From the NCBI GenBank assembly GCA_009103225.1, contig RHPI01001715.1, forward strand, positions 730,718 to 761,622: a stretch of DNA of 30,905 nt, in the 5' to 3' direction. The notes under the pieces are model-generated. The model was not told where the DNA came from, did not search any database, and worked only from the letters and a program-made list of their open reading frames with translations. A program made the translations under genes and the position numbers. Origin of the DNA: Chlorokybus atmophyticus (lineage: Eukaryota > Streptophyta > Chlorokybophyceae > Chlorokybales > Chlorokybaceae). This document shows, one piece after another, positions 10,671 through 19,726 of the stretch; positions within the stretch are counted from its first letter, which is position 1, and every line of letters begins with the position of its first letter.

Positions 10671-11520
10671 CAACAACAACAACAAGAACAACAACAGCGT
10701 TGTGGTCAACTTGTTGCTGCCATTTACTTATTGTTGTCCTTGATGTTGTTGTTTTTGTTTTATTTTATTGTTGTTGTTGTTGCTGTTTTTGCTGCTGCTG
10801 CTGCTGTCGTTGTCGTTGCTGTTGTTGTTGTCGTCAACCCTTGTTGTCCTACACCCTCACCTGAGAAGATGCTGAACGCTTGCGCAAGTCCAACTTGCTG
10901 CGCTCCCCACTGCGCTTCCCACATGGGATCGTTGGGTACGCTGGCAGGGACGTCATCACCGATAGCATTGGCAGCGTCAATGGCAGCAGCCACGTCCGCA
11001 CTGGCATCAGAGGAGGCGTCCAGATGCACCTCGCCGTCGCACTCACAGTAGCTGATGCTCTCGTGCTGCCTGCATGTGTGCGTGGGTGGGTGCGTGGGTG
11101 TGGGTGTGGGTGTAGATGTCACAACATATGTGTGTGCGTGTGTCTCCTAACATACTCGCATTCTCGTTGGAGGTCTGCGCAGGTTCGGCTGTCCCCCTCC
11201 GCGAGCTCCAGCACCTCCAGGCCACGCCCACGCCAGACGGGCCACGTGTCCGCAAGCACCCTCGCCGCAGGCCTTCCATCTGTATACATCTCTCAGAAAC
11301 AAAGGTACATTGTCACAGCAGACCAGGCCAGGCCAGGCTAGGCCAGGCAGTTACCAGTGTGGGCGGTGGATGTGCCGCCGCTGCCAGTGGCGTGGCTGAC
11401 GATCAGACGCCTGTTGCGCTCCGCAACCGCCGACACCGGCGCGACGAAGACGGTCACGGACAGGAGAAGAAGCAGGAGAGGCAGCGTCGCCGCTCTTCTG
11501 GTGCAGCCCATTGCTGCCAT
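4615..11520 (-). CDS. Secreted subtilisin-like (S8) protease with adhesive C-terminal region
   Basis: Exons (minus): 11520-11355, 11279-11152, 11065-10861, 10431-10204, 9754-9537, 9271-8935, 8810-8690, 8589-8519, 8230-7433, 7252-5988, 5830-5609, 5542-5405, 5082-4615; phases agree throughout. The start ATG opens a signal peptide with a Leu-rich core ending near VSA. A propeptide-like part follows, then the S8 domain: Asp in VVDSGIDYGHPDL and His in YHGTHVASVIGA (both in exon 4), oxyanion Asn in VVAASGN and Ser in GTSFAAPFVAG (both in exon 6), closing with GGRLNVFKALQAA. All catalytic residues are present. The C-terminal half has two units of form W-x2-C-x-SP...LPxGxY...VR, a reelin-like subrepeat ending in CFWAIDDVLL, a segment with YDAIYVSEGGFVSF, and bacterial Ig-like stretches (VEFEQPVTGFGPEGITVSGG; VKAGAVADLAGN). 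It probably acts at the cell surface or wall. The intron after exon 8 has a GC donor. The last intron (5404-5083) also needs a GC donor; otherwise the protein stops at the TGA at 5401-5399 (about 1300 versus 1450 residues). No membrane anchor was seen. The n gap lies inside intron 4. Confidence 0.88.
5277..5412. repeat. Two-copy tandem repeat, period about 73
   Basis: Copy one starts at 5277 and copy two at 5350. Both begin CATGTGTCAACC, continue through a CATATATA core and AGCT-TTCAAG, and end with GGTTCATGCCTGTGAGTG. The array lies in the last intron of the protease gene, and its right end overlaps the proposed GC donor of exon 12. Confidence 0.8.
5862..5885. repeat. (TG)n microsatellite in protease intron 10
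   Basis: An unbroken TG run of about 24 bases lies just upstream of the exon 11 acceptor in the minus-strand sense, where it reads as CA. The remaining intron is TG/CA-rich. Confidence 0.85.
9397..9434. repeat. 14-bp perfect inverted repeat with 10-base loop
   Basis: GGTGGGTGGATGTG at 9397-9410 pairs exactly with CACATCCACCCACC at 9421-9434. It lies inside intron 5 of the protease gene (9536-9272), so it would form a hairpin in the pre-mRNA. Confidence 0.8.
10034..10199. other. Poly-C run and 150-n sequencing gap
   Basis: Sixteen C's (10034-10049) run into 150 n's (10050-10199). The flanking protease exons (ending 10204 and starting 9754) join in phase 1 to give VIGAVGNNHLGL, typical of S8 proteases, so the gap falls in an intron and no coding residues appear to be lost. 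Confidence 0.85.
10539..10830. repeat. CAA/CAG array and complementary TTG/CTG array in one intron
   Basis: CAA and CAG repeats at about 10539-10574 and 10638-10696 face TTG and CTG repeats at about 10762-10830. The two sets are reverse complements, so this part of protease intron 3 (10860-10432) can fold into a long imperfect hairpin. Confidence 0.8.
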
Positions 11521-11813
11521 TGTTGCCGCCGCCGCCGCTGCCGGCAACGACGACAACGGCAAGGACAAGACACATCACGTGACGGTTAAGGCTAACCGCA
11601 GTCATGACACAATATACGCTTACCGATGGTCAGCCTGGTAATCAAGATATCATCCTTATTGAGTACATCTCTTACACTACCGCTTGCGTGTATGCATATC
11701 GTTTGTGGCAGAAAAGCGCAATACGCTGCATGCATTTCGTTACAATTTCTATCTGCAAATTAGGGTTTGTGGCGGCGGCGGCGGTGTTGGCCTGGGTGGA
11801 GGCGGTGGGAACC
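11521..11813. promoter_or_regulatory. Divergent intergenic region, protease gene / bL9 gene
   Basis: About 290 bases separate the protease start (minus, 11520) from the proposed bL9 start (plus, 11814). Both promoters must lie here or overlap the neighbouring 5' ends. I see no convincing TATA box. The right half is GGC/GGT-rich. The layout (head to head) is seen; the promoter role is inferred. Confidence 0.5.
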
Positions 11814-13631
11814 ATGGCGGCTGCGGCGGCTGCGGCGGGTGTGAGGACGTACGAGGGGTTGAGGGCCGCCCCGCATTCTCAGGTTTGATTGCGTGGATGG
11901 ACTGATTATGCACGGGAGTGATAAATCATTAGCCACGTGTGGCCGTGCACTCAGCTTGCAATGTACTCATCCCAGAAGTCCCGCTTTCACCATGCAATCT
12001 TCACGTACATTTCCAAGCTGCTTGCTGTGGTGGTTGCAAGAGAGAACAAATCTGCTGCCAGCATTGGTTGTGCGTACAGTCTGCAATGCAGGGCCTGACT
12101 CATTACCTGTCGCGTTTCTACAGAATCATCTACGTAGTAGTAGTAGTCCAAACCCAACAATTACTCCCTCTTCTCTACTTTTTACAATTGACACAATTGT
12201 CAACGCTCTTATCCTTTAACCGACTGCTTCACCTTCCGCGTGTTGTAAGATTCCTGCACGTATTATGCAGGAAGAATGTGCAGCAAGAATATGCAGGAAG
12301 AATGTAATATGCAGGAATCTTGCTAGTCGCCAAGGTTTTACATGCATTTCCCTTCTGAAAACACCTGTATAATGATATGATGTAATCGTTGCATTGTGTT
12401 TTTCACAATGCAAAGTCGGGTTACTGACTCGTGAGTGGCAATGCTTGCAGGAACGAGTCCTGCACAGAGCTAGCTCCGCACGCACAGCGCCCACCCCAGC
12501 AGCACCATTCCAGGTTGTCGCGCAGAGAAAGGCCCTTAAGAAAACGAAGGTGGGACTGAATTCCGGACATTATGAAAAAAGGATCTAATCCCTTTCTTGT
12601 ATTTGCAAATGCACATGCATGGCAGTTTGTTCGTAAGACGCCAAAACGGGATTACTGACATGTGCATTTGGTTCATGACCTCATGCTGTTGATGCCAGCC
12701 TTGCATATGATGTGATGTAACTGTTCAATCTCGTGAGATGCTTTGGTGTTCTTATCCAATTCCAAGTCGCAGTTGTTGATGTGTTTTATGTTGTTAGGTC
12801 ATTCTTCTTGAGAAGGTGCCGTATGTTGGGGACAAGGGTGACATTGTCAGTGTCAAGGATGGCTTCTTCCGCAACTTCTTGTTTCCGCGCAGCATGGCCA
12901 GCCCTGCCACACAAACCATTTTCAGGTTGGTTATTGTGTCATACAGCATGTGCGCCTGCTCAGTAATAAAAAGTGTACATGGGACAATGAGTCAACACAA
13001 ACATGAATTCAACAATTGATGTGTCGCTCAAGGTGTATTGCTTGCAATGCTATTTTAGGCAAATTCAGAGGAAAGAAGAGGCCGACGTTGCTGCAAAGCA
13101 GAAGGTAGGCTAAGAGTGGTAATTAAGCTACACTTTTCATTCGTGTTCATCATTGTACATGCGTGATCTGTGAGTACTGGTGTGTTGCTGCTGTCGCAGG
13201 TCAAGAATGAAGCCTTGTCGATGGCCACAGCGCTGAAGGTCATCGGCAAGTTCATCATCAAGAAGAAGGCCGGCCAGGACAAGACGATCTTTGGAAGGTA
13301 CATGCATCGCATCCGCAACTCCCATGTTGTTGGCAATTGTACGTACGACACCACTGTAGGGTCTAACTCCACCTCTGCTGCAGTGTCACTTCGCAGGACG
13401 TGGTGGATGTTATTAAGCTTCAAACAGGCCAGTAAGTACTACTTCTGCATTATTACCGGGCTGTTGAAAGCGAGTCATTGATGGCTTATGCGTGACCTTC
13501 TGTACAGGGATATCGACAAGAAGGATGTCATCATGCCGGAAATTAGGGGCACAGGCAACTATAAGGTTGAGGTCAGGTTGCACCCTGAGGTGGTTGCCCC
13601 TGTGGAGGTTACTGTAGTGGGCACCAAGTGA
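11814..13631 (+). CDS. rpl9: Plastid-type 50S ribosomal protein bL9
   Basis: Exons 11814-11882, 12451-12549, 12798-12925, 13059-13104, 13200-13297, 13384-13431, 13508-13631; all introns GT-AG and phases match, giving about 203 residues ending in TGA. The first two exons encode an Ala/Arg/Ser-rich leader suited to an organelle transit peptide. The body then reads [20 protein letters not shown] and [18 protein letters not shown], the bL9 N-terminal rRNA-binding domain, then a Lys/Glu-rich linker helix split over exons 4-5, then the C-terminal domain with [28 protein letters not shown] and [12 protein letters not shown]. bL9 binds 23S rRNA near the L1 stalk base of the bacterial-type large subunit. 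Plastid versus mitochondrial targeting is inferred from the leader and usual distribution. The ATG at 11814 gives an in-frame first exon, but an upstream start in the same open frame cannot be excluded. Confidence 0.95.
12240..12325. repeat. ATGCAGGAAGAATGT short repeats with 11-bp inverted ends
   Basis: Within bL9 intron 1 the unit ATGCAGGAAGAATGT recurs about three times in variants. The block is bounded by AGATTCCTGCA (near 12249) and its exact complement TGCAGGAATCT (near 12311-12321). Confidence 0.65.
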
Positions 13632-14363
13632 TTGTGTAAGCAGTGGAAAACAGCGGCTAAAGTATTTACTATGATTGATTTTGCCAACCTACTGGCACCC
13701 ATCTCATGGCGCTTTGCACAGCATGCATGGAGTAGCTGGACACATTCGTGAATGGCATTGTTTTGGTTGATGTCGCTGTTGCGGTCATCAACAAATGCCA
13801 GAAGCAGCTGGTCATTGCAATGACCAGCCGCTTGCTGTAGTTTGTGTTTTGTATAATGTAGTATGCAAGGATTGTGGCATGCATGAGAATGTAGCAAACA
13901 TGCGTGCAGACCGCACACTGCATTCTACATTATACTACACCATCGCACTCTTGTATTCACCACCTGGATATCCAAGTTCACTAATTATCTACCTTGACAA
14001 CTGCCCATACCCCGTGCAACACACAAGCATGCACGTGTGTTACCTGCACAACACGACCAGTGTTTGCACATACCAAAACTAGACCATTGAGGTGTACCAT
14101 ACCACAGGCTGTGTATCATGCATGCAAAAGAAAGGCCAGTGCTAGCATGGCATGTTAAACAACAGTCATAAAATACTGCTGTGGTGCCTTGTGAGTGATG
14201 CAATGAATCTGTAAATCATCGTGGCCTCAGGTGTGTCACAAACAACACTCGACATGAATTACTACTGTAGTGCCTTGTGATGCTCATGCAGTTGCTGACT
14301 CATCATGGCCTCACAGGCACAGCCACATTGCAGCCGTATGAAACCAATTGATGAAAGTATTCA
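13632..14363. other. Convergent 3' intergenic region with two-copy repeat
   Basis: Lies between the stop codons of bL9 (plus) and the phosphotransferase (minus). A TGTAA, the usual chlorophyte polyadenylation signal, begins about 13636, only a few bases after the bL9 stop. A two-copy direct repeat, period about 86, starts near 14173 and 14259 (TACTRCTGTRGTGCCTTGTGA ... ATCATSGTGGCCTCA). No gene seen. Confidence 0.6.
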
Positions 14364-16577
14364 CTAAGCCGTCTTCTTTATGCTAAAACACCTAATGTGT
14401 AGGGCGTCTGTAATCTCCCTAATCACGCCTATTGCGAAATGTGCGTACAGAAAGAAGGTGAAAACAAAGTAAGCTACCAACACGTACACCTCTTTCACCA
14501 TCGGCGTCCCGCCGAGCATCTGCGCGGAGAGCGCGTTGGCAATGGCCAACGGGAGGAATGTCAACCCCATGGACATGTTGGTCTTCAGACCTTTGGGCTC
14601 ATCGCATAAGTGTGCGAGGATTACGCGTCCAACCAACAGCCCGAAGGAGAACCCCGTCGCGATGATGAAGAGGTGAGGCTGCCTGCCAAATATGTTGGTA
14701 GGCGAGAGCTGAATCCACGCGGCTGTCATGGCCACAAGTGAGATGAACGGACCCAACATAGCCATGGGAAGAAGCATAGACTTCTTCTGGTGGCGCATGG
14801 CGCGCGACACGTTGGTGAAGTTCTGTATGAGTGTGGGGAGAGCCGCGCCGAACGTGTTGAGGAGAAGGACAAAGTCCTTTATCTGGAGGAAGGGCAAGTT
14901 GGGAAACACGTGTCTCACGCCTATGAGGGTGAAGAAGTCCCGCCCCCACGCCTCCGCACCGGTGAACGCTGTGAGCATGTGGATCACGTAGATCATCAGC
15001 AGTCCCTCCGTTGGCCCGTTGACCTCCGACAGCACCAGCGAGTGCGTGTAGTAGTGCTCCCACGTGGCAAAGAAGAAAGGAATTGAGGCAAGAAGCCACA
15101 TCCACAGCAGCCGCCAACCCGCACCCGCCATCGCCGTGGATGCCAGCACAAGAGACTCAAACCCGCAGGTCAGCGCGTCGCACCCGTGGTCAAACAGCTC
15201 ACCCAACGGACTTGAAGAACTTGTCCTACGAGCCTGCGCGCAGACACGTGTGTGCATGCGCACATGCATGCGCGAGCATGTACATGCGTGCATGCGTGCA
15301 GGAGTTTTTGCATACACGCATGTGCATGTGCACGTAGGTGCAAGCGCGAGCGCTTGTAGACCGATATACACATGCATTGACACAGCACAACCAGCTATTA
15401 GGGACTCCCGTCACCCAAAGAAACAAGCTATACGACAAGATTCCTTCACATAGCGTACACATCAACAAGTCAACTACCGACACATGAACTTGATCAAAAC
15501 AGTAAGAGCGTACCTGCTTGCCATCGACAGCATCAAAGGTCTGATACAGGAACAGCAAGATGCCGTGCAAAAAATATATGCTTCGAGGTGACGGGATGTT
15601 GAGCTGGGGGCAGTACAGCCACGACAGGAAGCAGGAGGTCAGAATGAAGAAGAAGCCCATCAATGTGATGGCGTTGGGGGCGAACCATAGAGGAAAAATC
15701 TTCACAAACTGCATGCGTGTACACAGTGTCAGGTCTGCAACACCTTGTTGATACACAAGCTGCATATTGCTCAGAAACTGTTCACACTTGAAATTAACAG
15801 AACATCCTGAGGGGCTGCAGTCCAATGTGAACATTGCTGCGATGAATGATAACACGAAAAGTTGCGACCAAGTGCTGGGCGTTTTATTTTTTTGCGACAA
15901 CACATCCTGTAGCGTGTTGCTTGCACTGTGCAAATTGCAATTGATCAGCCAGCAATAAACACTGAAACGGTAAACTAGCCATGCAGAATTACAAGAAGAA
16001 ACAACGGCCTGCACTCACTTACAGCAGGCTGACAATGCAGCAACCAATAATACTGCTATAAATTATAAAACACGAAAAGTTGTGACCAAGTGCTGGGCGT
16101 TTTATCTTTTTTCGACAACACATCCTGTAGCGTGTTGCTTGCACTGTGCAAATTGCGATTGGTCAGCCAGCAATAAACACTGAAACGGTAACCTAGCCAT
16201 GCGTAATTACAAGAAGAAACAACGGCCTGCACTCCATTACAGCTGGCTGATATTCAGCAACCAATAATGCTGGAAGGGTAAAAGCTGTAGACAAGGAGTG
16301 CATGCTGTGTTTAACAAACTGGGGAGCAAGCGAGCGAAAAGCTGCAACGCAACAGCTGTAAAATAACAGGGAAAGCATGCAAATGCTTGTATTGGGTAAA
16401 ACTAGGTGTGCAGACAAACAGGCAACAGAGGACAATCAACAAACAGAGCTCAGGCCAAACCCTTGCCTGTGTCCAGAAACGTTGGAAAAACAGCCTTGCT
16501 GTGATGGACTTGTCAATGCCGGTGTATTTGTACTTCTTGAGCTGTTGAACCCCATGATTGGAGATGTAGAACCCCAT
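14364..16577 (-). CDS. AAPT1: CDP-alcohol aminoalcohol phosphotransferase (ethanolamine/choline)
   Basis: Exons (minus) 16577-16467, 15708-15514, 15233-14364; phases agree and the product is about 391 residues, normal for the EPT1/CEPT1/plant AAPT family. It moves phosphoethanolamine and/or phosphocholine from the CDP-alcohol to diacylglycerol, the last Kennedy-pathway step, in ER/Golgi membranes. Exon 1 has the family N-terminus (MGFYISNHGVQQLKKYKYTG, then ...FFQRFW); exon 2 has IFPLWFAPNAITLMG. The CDP-alcohol motif DGxxARx8Gx3Dx3D is complete but split by intron 2: DGKQ ends exon 2, and ARRTSSSSPLGELFDHGCD opens exon 3. Several hydrophobic membrane spans follow. The protein ends SIKKTA at a TAG that is immediately followed by a TGA. 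It lacks the selenocysteine-type C-terminus of the animal selenoprotein. Intron 1 has a GC donor (AG|GCAAGG). Choline versus ethanolamine preference cannot be told. Confidence 0.95.
15853..16288. repeat. 218-bp tandem duplication in phosphotransferase intron 1
   Basis: The block starting CACGAAAAGTTG at 15853 is repeated from 16071 with few differences (shared marks: CCAAGTGCTGGGCGTTTTAT, CAACACATCCTGTAGCGTG, GCCAGCAATAAACACTG, CAACGGCCTGCACT, GCAACCAATAAT). Period is 218 bases. It lies wholly within the GC-AG intron, so it does not touch the coding sequence. Confidence 0.9.
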
Positions 16578-17145
16578 GGCAGCACCCTGATGGCCAGGCC
16601 CTGGCCTAGCCTAGCCTGGCCTGGCAGAACCACCCTCCAAGGGCGGCGCAAACCACAGGCGTCAGCTACAGAGCATGCTTCCCTGCTGTCTTGCTCGCTC
16701 CACACAAGCAGTCACCAAACCCGACACAGCGTGGCCCTGGTGCAACTCCGCCCCCCAACAACAATAACTCTCCCGCCACCGCCGCCGCCGCTACTAGCTG
16801 ACTAACCGTGGTTAATAATTTCAGTTTCAGATTGACGCCGGCCACGAGAGGATGTCAGTCACAAGTTGTGACTCACAATACAACAGACTGACTCAAGTAA
16901 CGGAGATCTGACTCGAGGTTCAACGCGAAGATATTCCTCCGCCGCACTAGTTGTGCCCGCCGCACTCGTTGTGCAAATTTTGATGATACGCTTGTGCGGC
17001 GCACCGCACAAGAGTCCGACTCTCCGCTGCGGAAAAGGTAAGCCAACTAGAAAAATACACCAAAAGGCAAAGGCTTTGCGGTCTGGTAGTGTCGGCGGCG
17101 GCGGTGGTGTGGCTAAGTGCCTGATCGTTGGCAGCGGCGTTCACC
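16578..17145. promoter_or_regulatory. Divergent intergenic region, phosphotransferase / argC
   Basis: About 570 bases between two head-to-head starts (16577 minus, 17146 plus). It holds a GGCCTGGCC-type motif cluster at 16591-16625, a CCGCCGCCGCCG stretch near 16776-16790 and a GGCGGCGGCGGTGG stretch near 17093-17106. No clear TATA box. A bidirectional promoter is inferred from the layout only. Confidence 0.5.
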
Positions 17146-19726
17146 ATGCAGGTATGGGTTTACGTTGTCTCGACCAGTCATGCAGCATGAAGATCAATAG
17201 CAGTCTGACTGGCGCTAGCTGGTCATCTTAGCAAACTAATCAATCCTGCAGCAATTTTGGCACGTTCATTCTCTGGAGACACTTACGCAATTGTGTTGCT
17301 TTGCACGCACATTGCATAATGTCTACTCTGCATGAGCTGCGATAAGTGTTCGCTCTTGCGCAGTCGTTGGCTGCTCTCAGTTCCAGCTTCTGCGGAGGTG
17401 CTGTGAAGAGCAGTCAAGCTCAGCATCCACGTGCCCAGCAGCAAGCTGCTCAGCTCAGTCGACACGCCAGACCGTTGCAGCCTGTGCTTGCAGCTGTTGC
17501 CTCACCTGCCAGCGAGCAGGCAGCCTCCTCAGCCTCAGGCTCAAAGCACAATGCAACAGACACGGTTAGAATTGGCGTGCTGGGAGCCAGCGGTTACACT
17601 GGAGCGGAGGCAAGTGTTTGTGTCGGTTAAATTGAGGGTAAACTTATGCCTATCTTGTCAGTGTTTGAGCGGTGCTTGAGTGCTCGAGTGCTGGTGGTTC
17701 AGATTGCAAGACTCGTTGCCCAGCATCCTAGTATGGAGATCACGCTGCTGACGGCCAACCGGCAAGCAGGGCAAAAGATGACAGCCTCCTTCCCACACCT
17801 GATAGGACAGGTTGATAACAGCATCGCGCAGCCGTGCTCGTACTGCTTTGGCATGCATGCAGCAATCACCAAGTATATTGCATGGCACTGACAATACAGC
17901 TGGGAACAACAGGAGCTGCCTGTCATGGTTACAACGGCGGATGCGGATTGGTCAAGTGTCGATGCCGTATTCTGTTGTCTTCCGCATGCCACAACGCAGG
18001 TCGGTCACTTGCACTGACTCAGGCTTGCTTCGCGGTCGGAGCAATTTGCCTCGTCCCGATGATTGCGTCGGATGGCAATGTTGAATAGTATTGCTTACTG
18101 CGATGGTTTGTCCCGTAGGAGATTCTCCAGAGCGTACCAGAACACCTCAAGATCGTTGATCTGTCAGCTGTAAGGATCAGCCTGTTTGTTGGTGACACCA
18201 ATGAGACATCTGTTAACTGCATGCTACCTGCTGCGTTGTAAGTAGCGCCTTGCAATACACAAGCCTGTGTATTCAGCACTCACGTTGCAGGACTTCAGAC
18301 TCCGGGACATTAAGCAGTATGCGGAGTGGTATGGCGGGGAGCACAAGGCTCCTGAGTTACAGGTAATCTTTATCTCTTGAATTGGTTGCCCTTCCGCAGA
18401 TTGTGTCGTGTACCCGAGTGGCAGGCCACCTCGCTGCTCCAGTCGGAAGCTTTCAGGCAGCTTGACAGGTTGTTGCGTGCTGCAGAAAGAAGCCGTGTAT
18501 GGACTCACTGAGCTGTACCGCGAGCAAGTGCGGTCGGCACGACTCGTTGCAAATCCAGGCTGCTATCCCACCAGTGTGCAGTTGCCGCTGTCACCTTTGC
18601 TACAAGATGGTCTCATCACCAATGAAGACATCATCATTGATGCAAAGTCTGGTGTGAGTGGTGCAGGTGCGGCCAACTGCTACCCGGTTGTAGTGTTGGT
18701 GGCATTGCAGGATGCTATCTGGTCTTAATGACGGCATGCCTGCAGGAAGAAGTGCAAAGGAAGCCAATCTTTATGTTGAGATTGCCGAGGGCATCAACGC
18801 CTATGGCGTATCAAAGCATCGGCATGGTATGGGCATGTATGCAGTTCTCTAGAGGCCATGCATGTGTGGTGGACAGTCTGCTGCAGTGTTGGTTGTTGAT
18901 CAAGTTGGAGCCACCACAAAGGCGGGCTTGCGTGGCTTGCTGCTTCATGAACCTCGATGCACGCAGTGCCCGAAATTGAGCAAGGGCTTGCCGACTTCGC
19001 GAAAGGAGATGTAAAAGTCAGCTTTACACCGCATTTGATGCCGATGGTGAGGTCTTTTATTCCCTCTCAACTTGGGTCGTCTTCCCTTCAACTGCATGTT
19101 GGGTTGCTGATATGCGATTCATTCTGTACGCAGAGTCGAGGGATGCAGTCAACAATGTACGTAAAGCTTGCAAGTGGCGCAACGGCGGATGACCTCCGAA
19201 AGCACCTTCAGCAGAAATATGAGGTGCTGGTTGAAGTTATGTTATGCTGCATGCAACGTGTTGATGGCTTGTGCCCTGATGAGCCAGCAGCTCGAGTAGT
19301 CTCGTAAACATCTGGCATGGACACATTATGGCCAGGTGTACTCGACTGAGAACTAGTGTTTTGTGTCGGCTCATCGCGCTTGGTACTGACACATGTGCTG
19401 TCGTCAGGAGGAACCCTTTGTCAACATCCTTCCCAAGGGTGTAGTTCCCCATACACGACATGTTCGAGGCTCAAACTACTGCCTGATATCAGTCTTTGAA
19501 GACAGGCTGTCAGGAAGAGCAATTCTGATATCAGTAGTAAGTCCAATAGATGTTACCAATTTGCACCTTTCATGTGTCCTGCTTGTGTACCATATTGATA
19601 CGTTTTTTTCGCGAGCAGATTGACAACCTGGTGAAAGGGGCTTCTGGACAAGCCATGCAAAACATGAACATTATGATGGGGTTGCCTGAAACAACTGGGC
19701 TGCTGCAGGCGCCCATGTTTCCTTGA
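17146..19726 (+). CDS. argC: N-acetyl-gamma-glutamyl-phosphate reductase, plastid-targeted
   Basis: Exons 17146-17151, 17364-17609, 17703-17810, 17913-17999, 18119-18169, 18291-18362, 18486-18666, 18746-18826, 18967-19046, 19134-19223, 19408-19536, 19619-19726; every junction is in phase, about 412 residues, TGA stop. The enzyme reduces N-acetylglutamyl-5-phosphate to the semialdehyde with NADPH, the third step of arginine synthesis, in the plastid in green lineages. Visible marks: a Ser/Ala/Gln-rich transit-like leader; the NADP-binding loop [47 protein letters not shown]; catalytic Cys in [14 protein letters not shown] (codon 18561-18563); [44 protein letters not shown]; and the C-terminal VRGSNYC and [17 protein letters not shown]. 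Exon 1 would contribute only ATG-CAG; it is supported by an in-phase GT-AG intron and an ATG in ACCATG context, but it is the least certain part. Intron 2 has a GC donor (GAG|GCAAGT). TGTAA sites lie downstream near 19806 and 19949. Confidence 0.95.

Noticed and set aside
10525-10864. Poly-Gln/poly-Asn reading across 10525-10743
   Set aside because: It lies in protease intron 3 between exons that join in phase with conserved S8 sequence. The repeats are intronic CAA/CAG.
14364-14366. Selenocysteine-type C-terminal extension of the phosphotransferase, as in the animal selenoprotein
   Set aside because: The frame ends TAG-TGA with no conserved extension beyond, and no selenocysteine insertion element is evident in the short 3' region.
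11814-19726. Genome-wide reassignment of TAG/TAA to glutamine in this organism
   Set aside because: bL9, phosphotransferase, argC and the S8 protease use only CAA/CAG for Gln as far as I can read. The TAR-rich reading is limited to the separate left contig piece.
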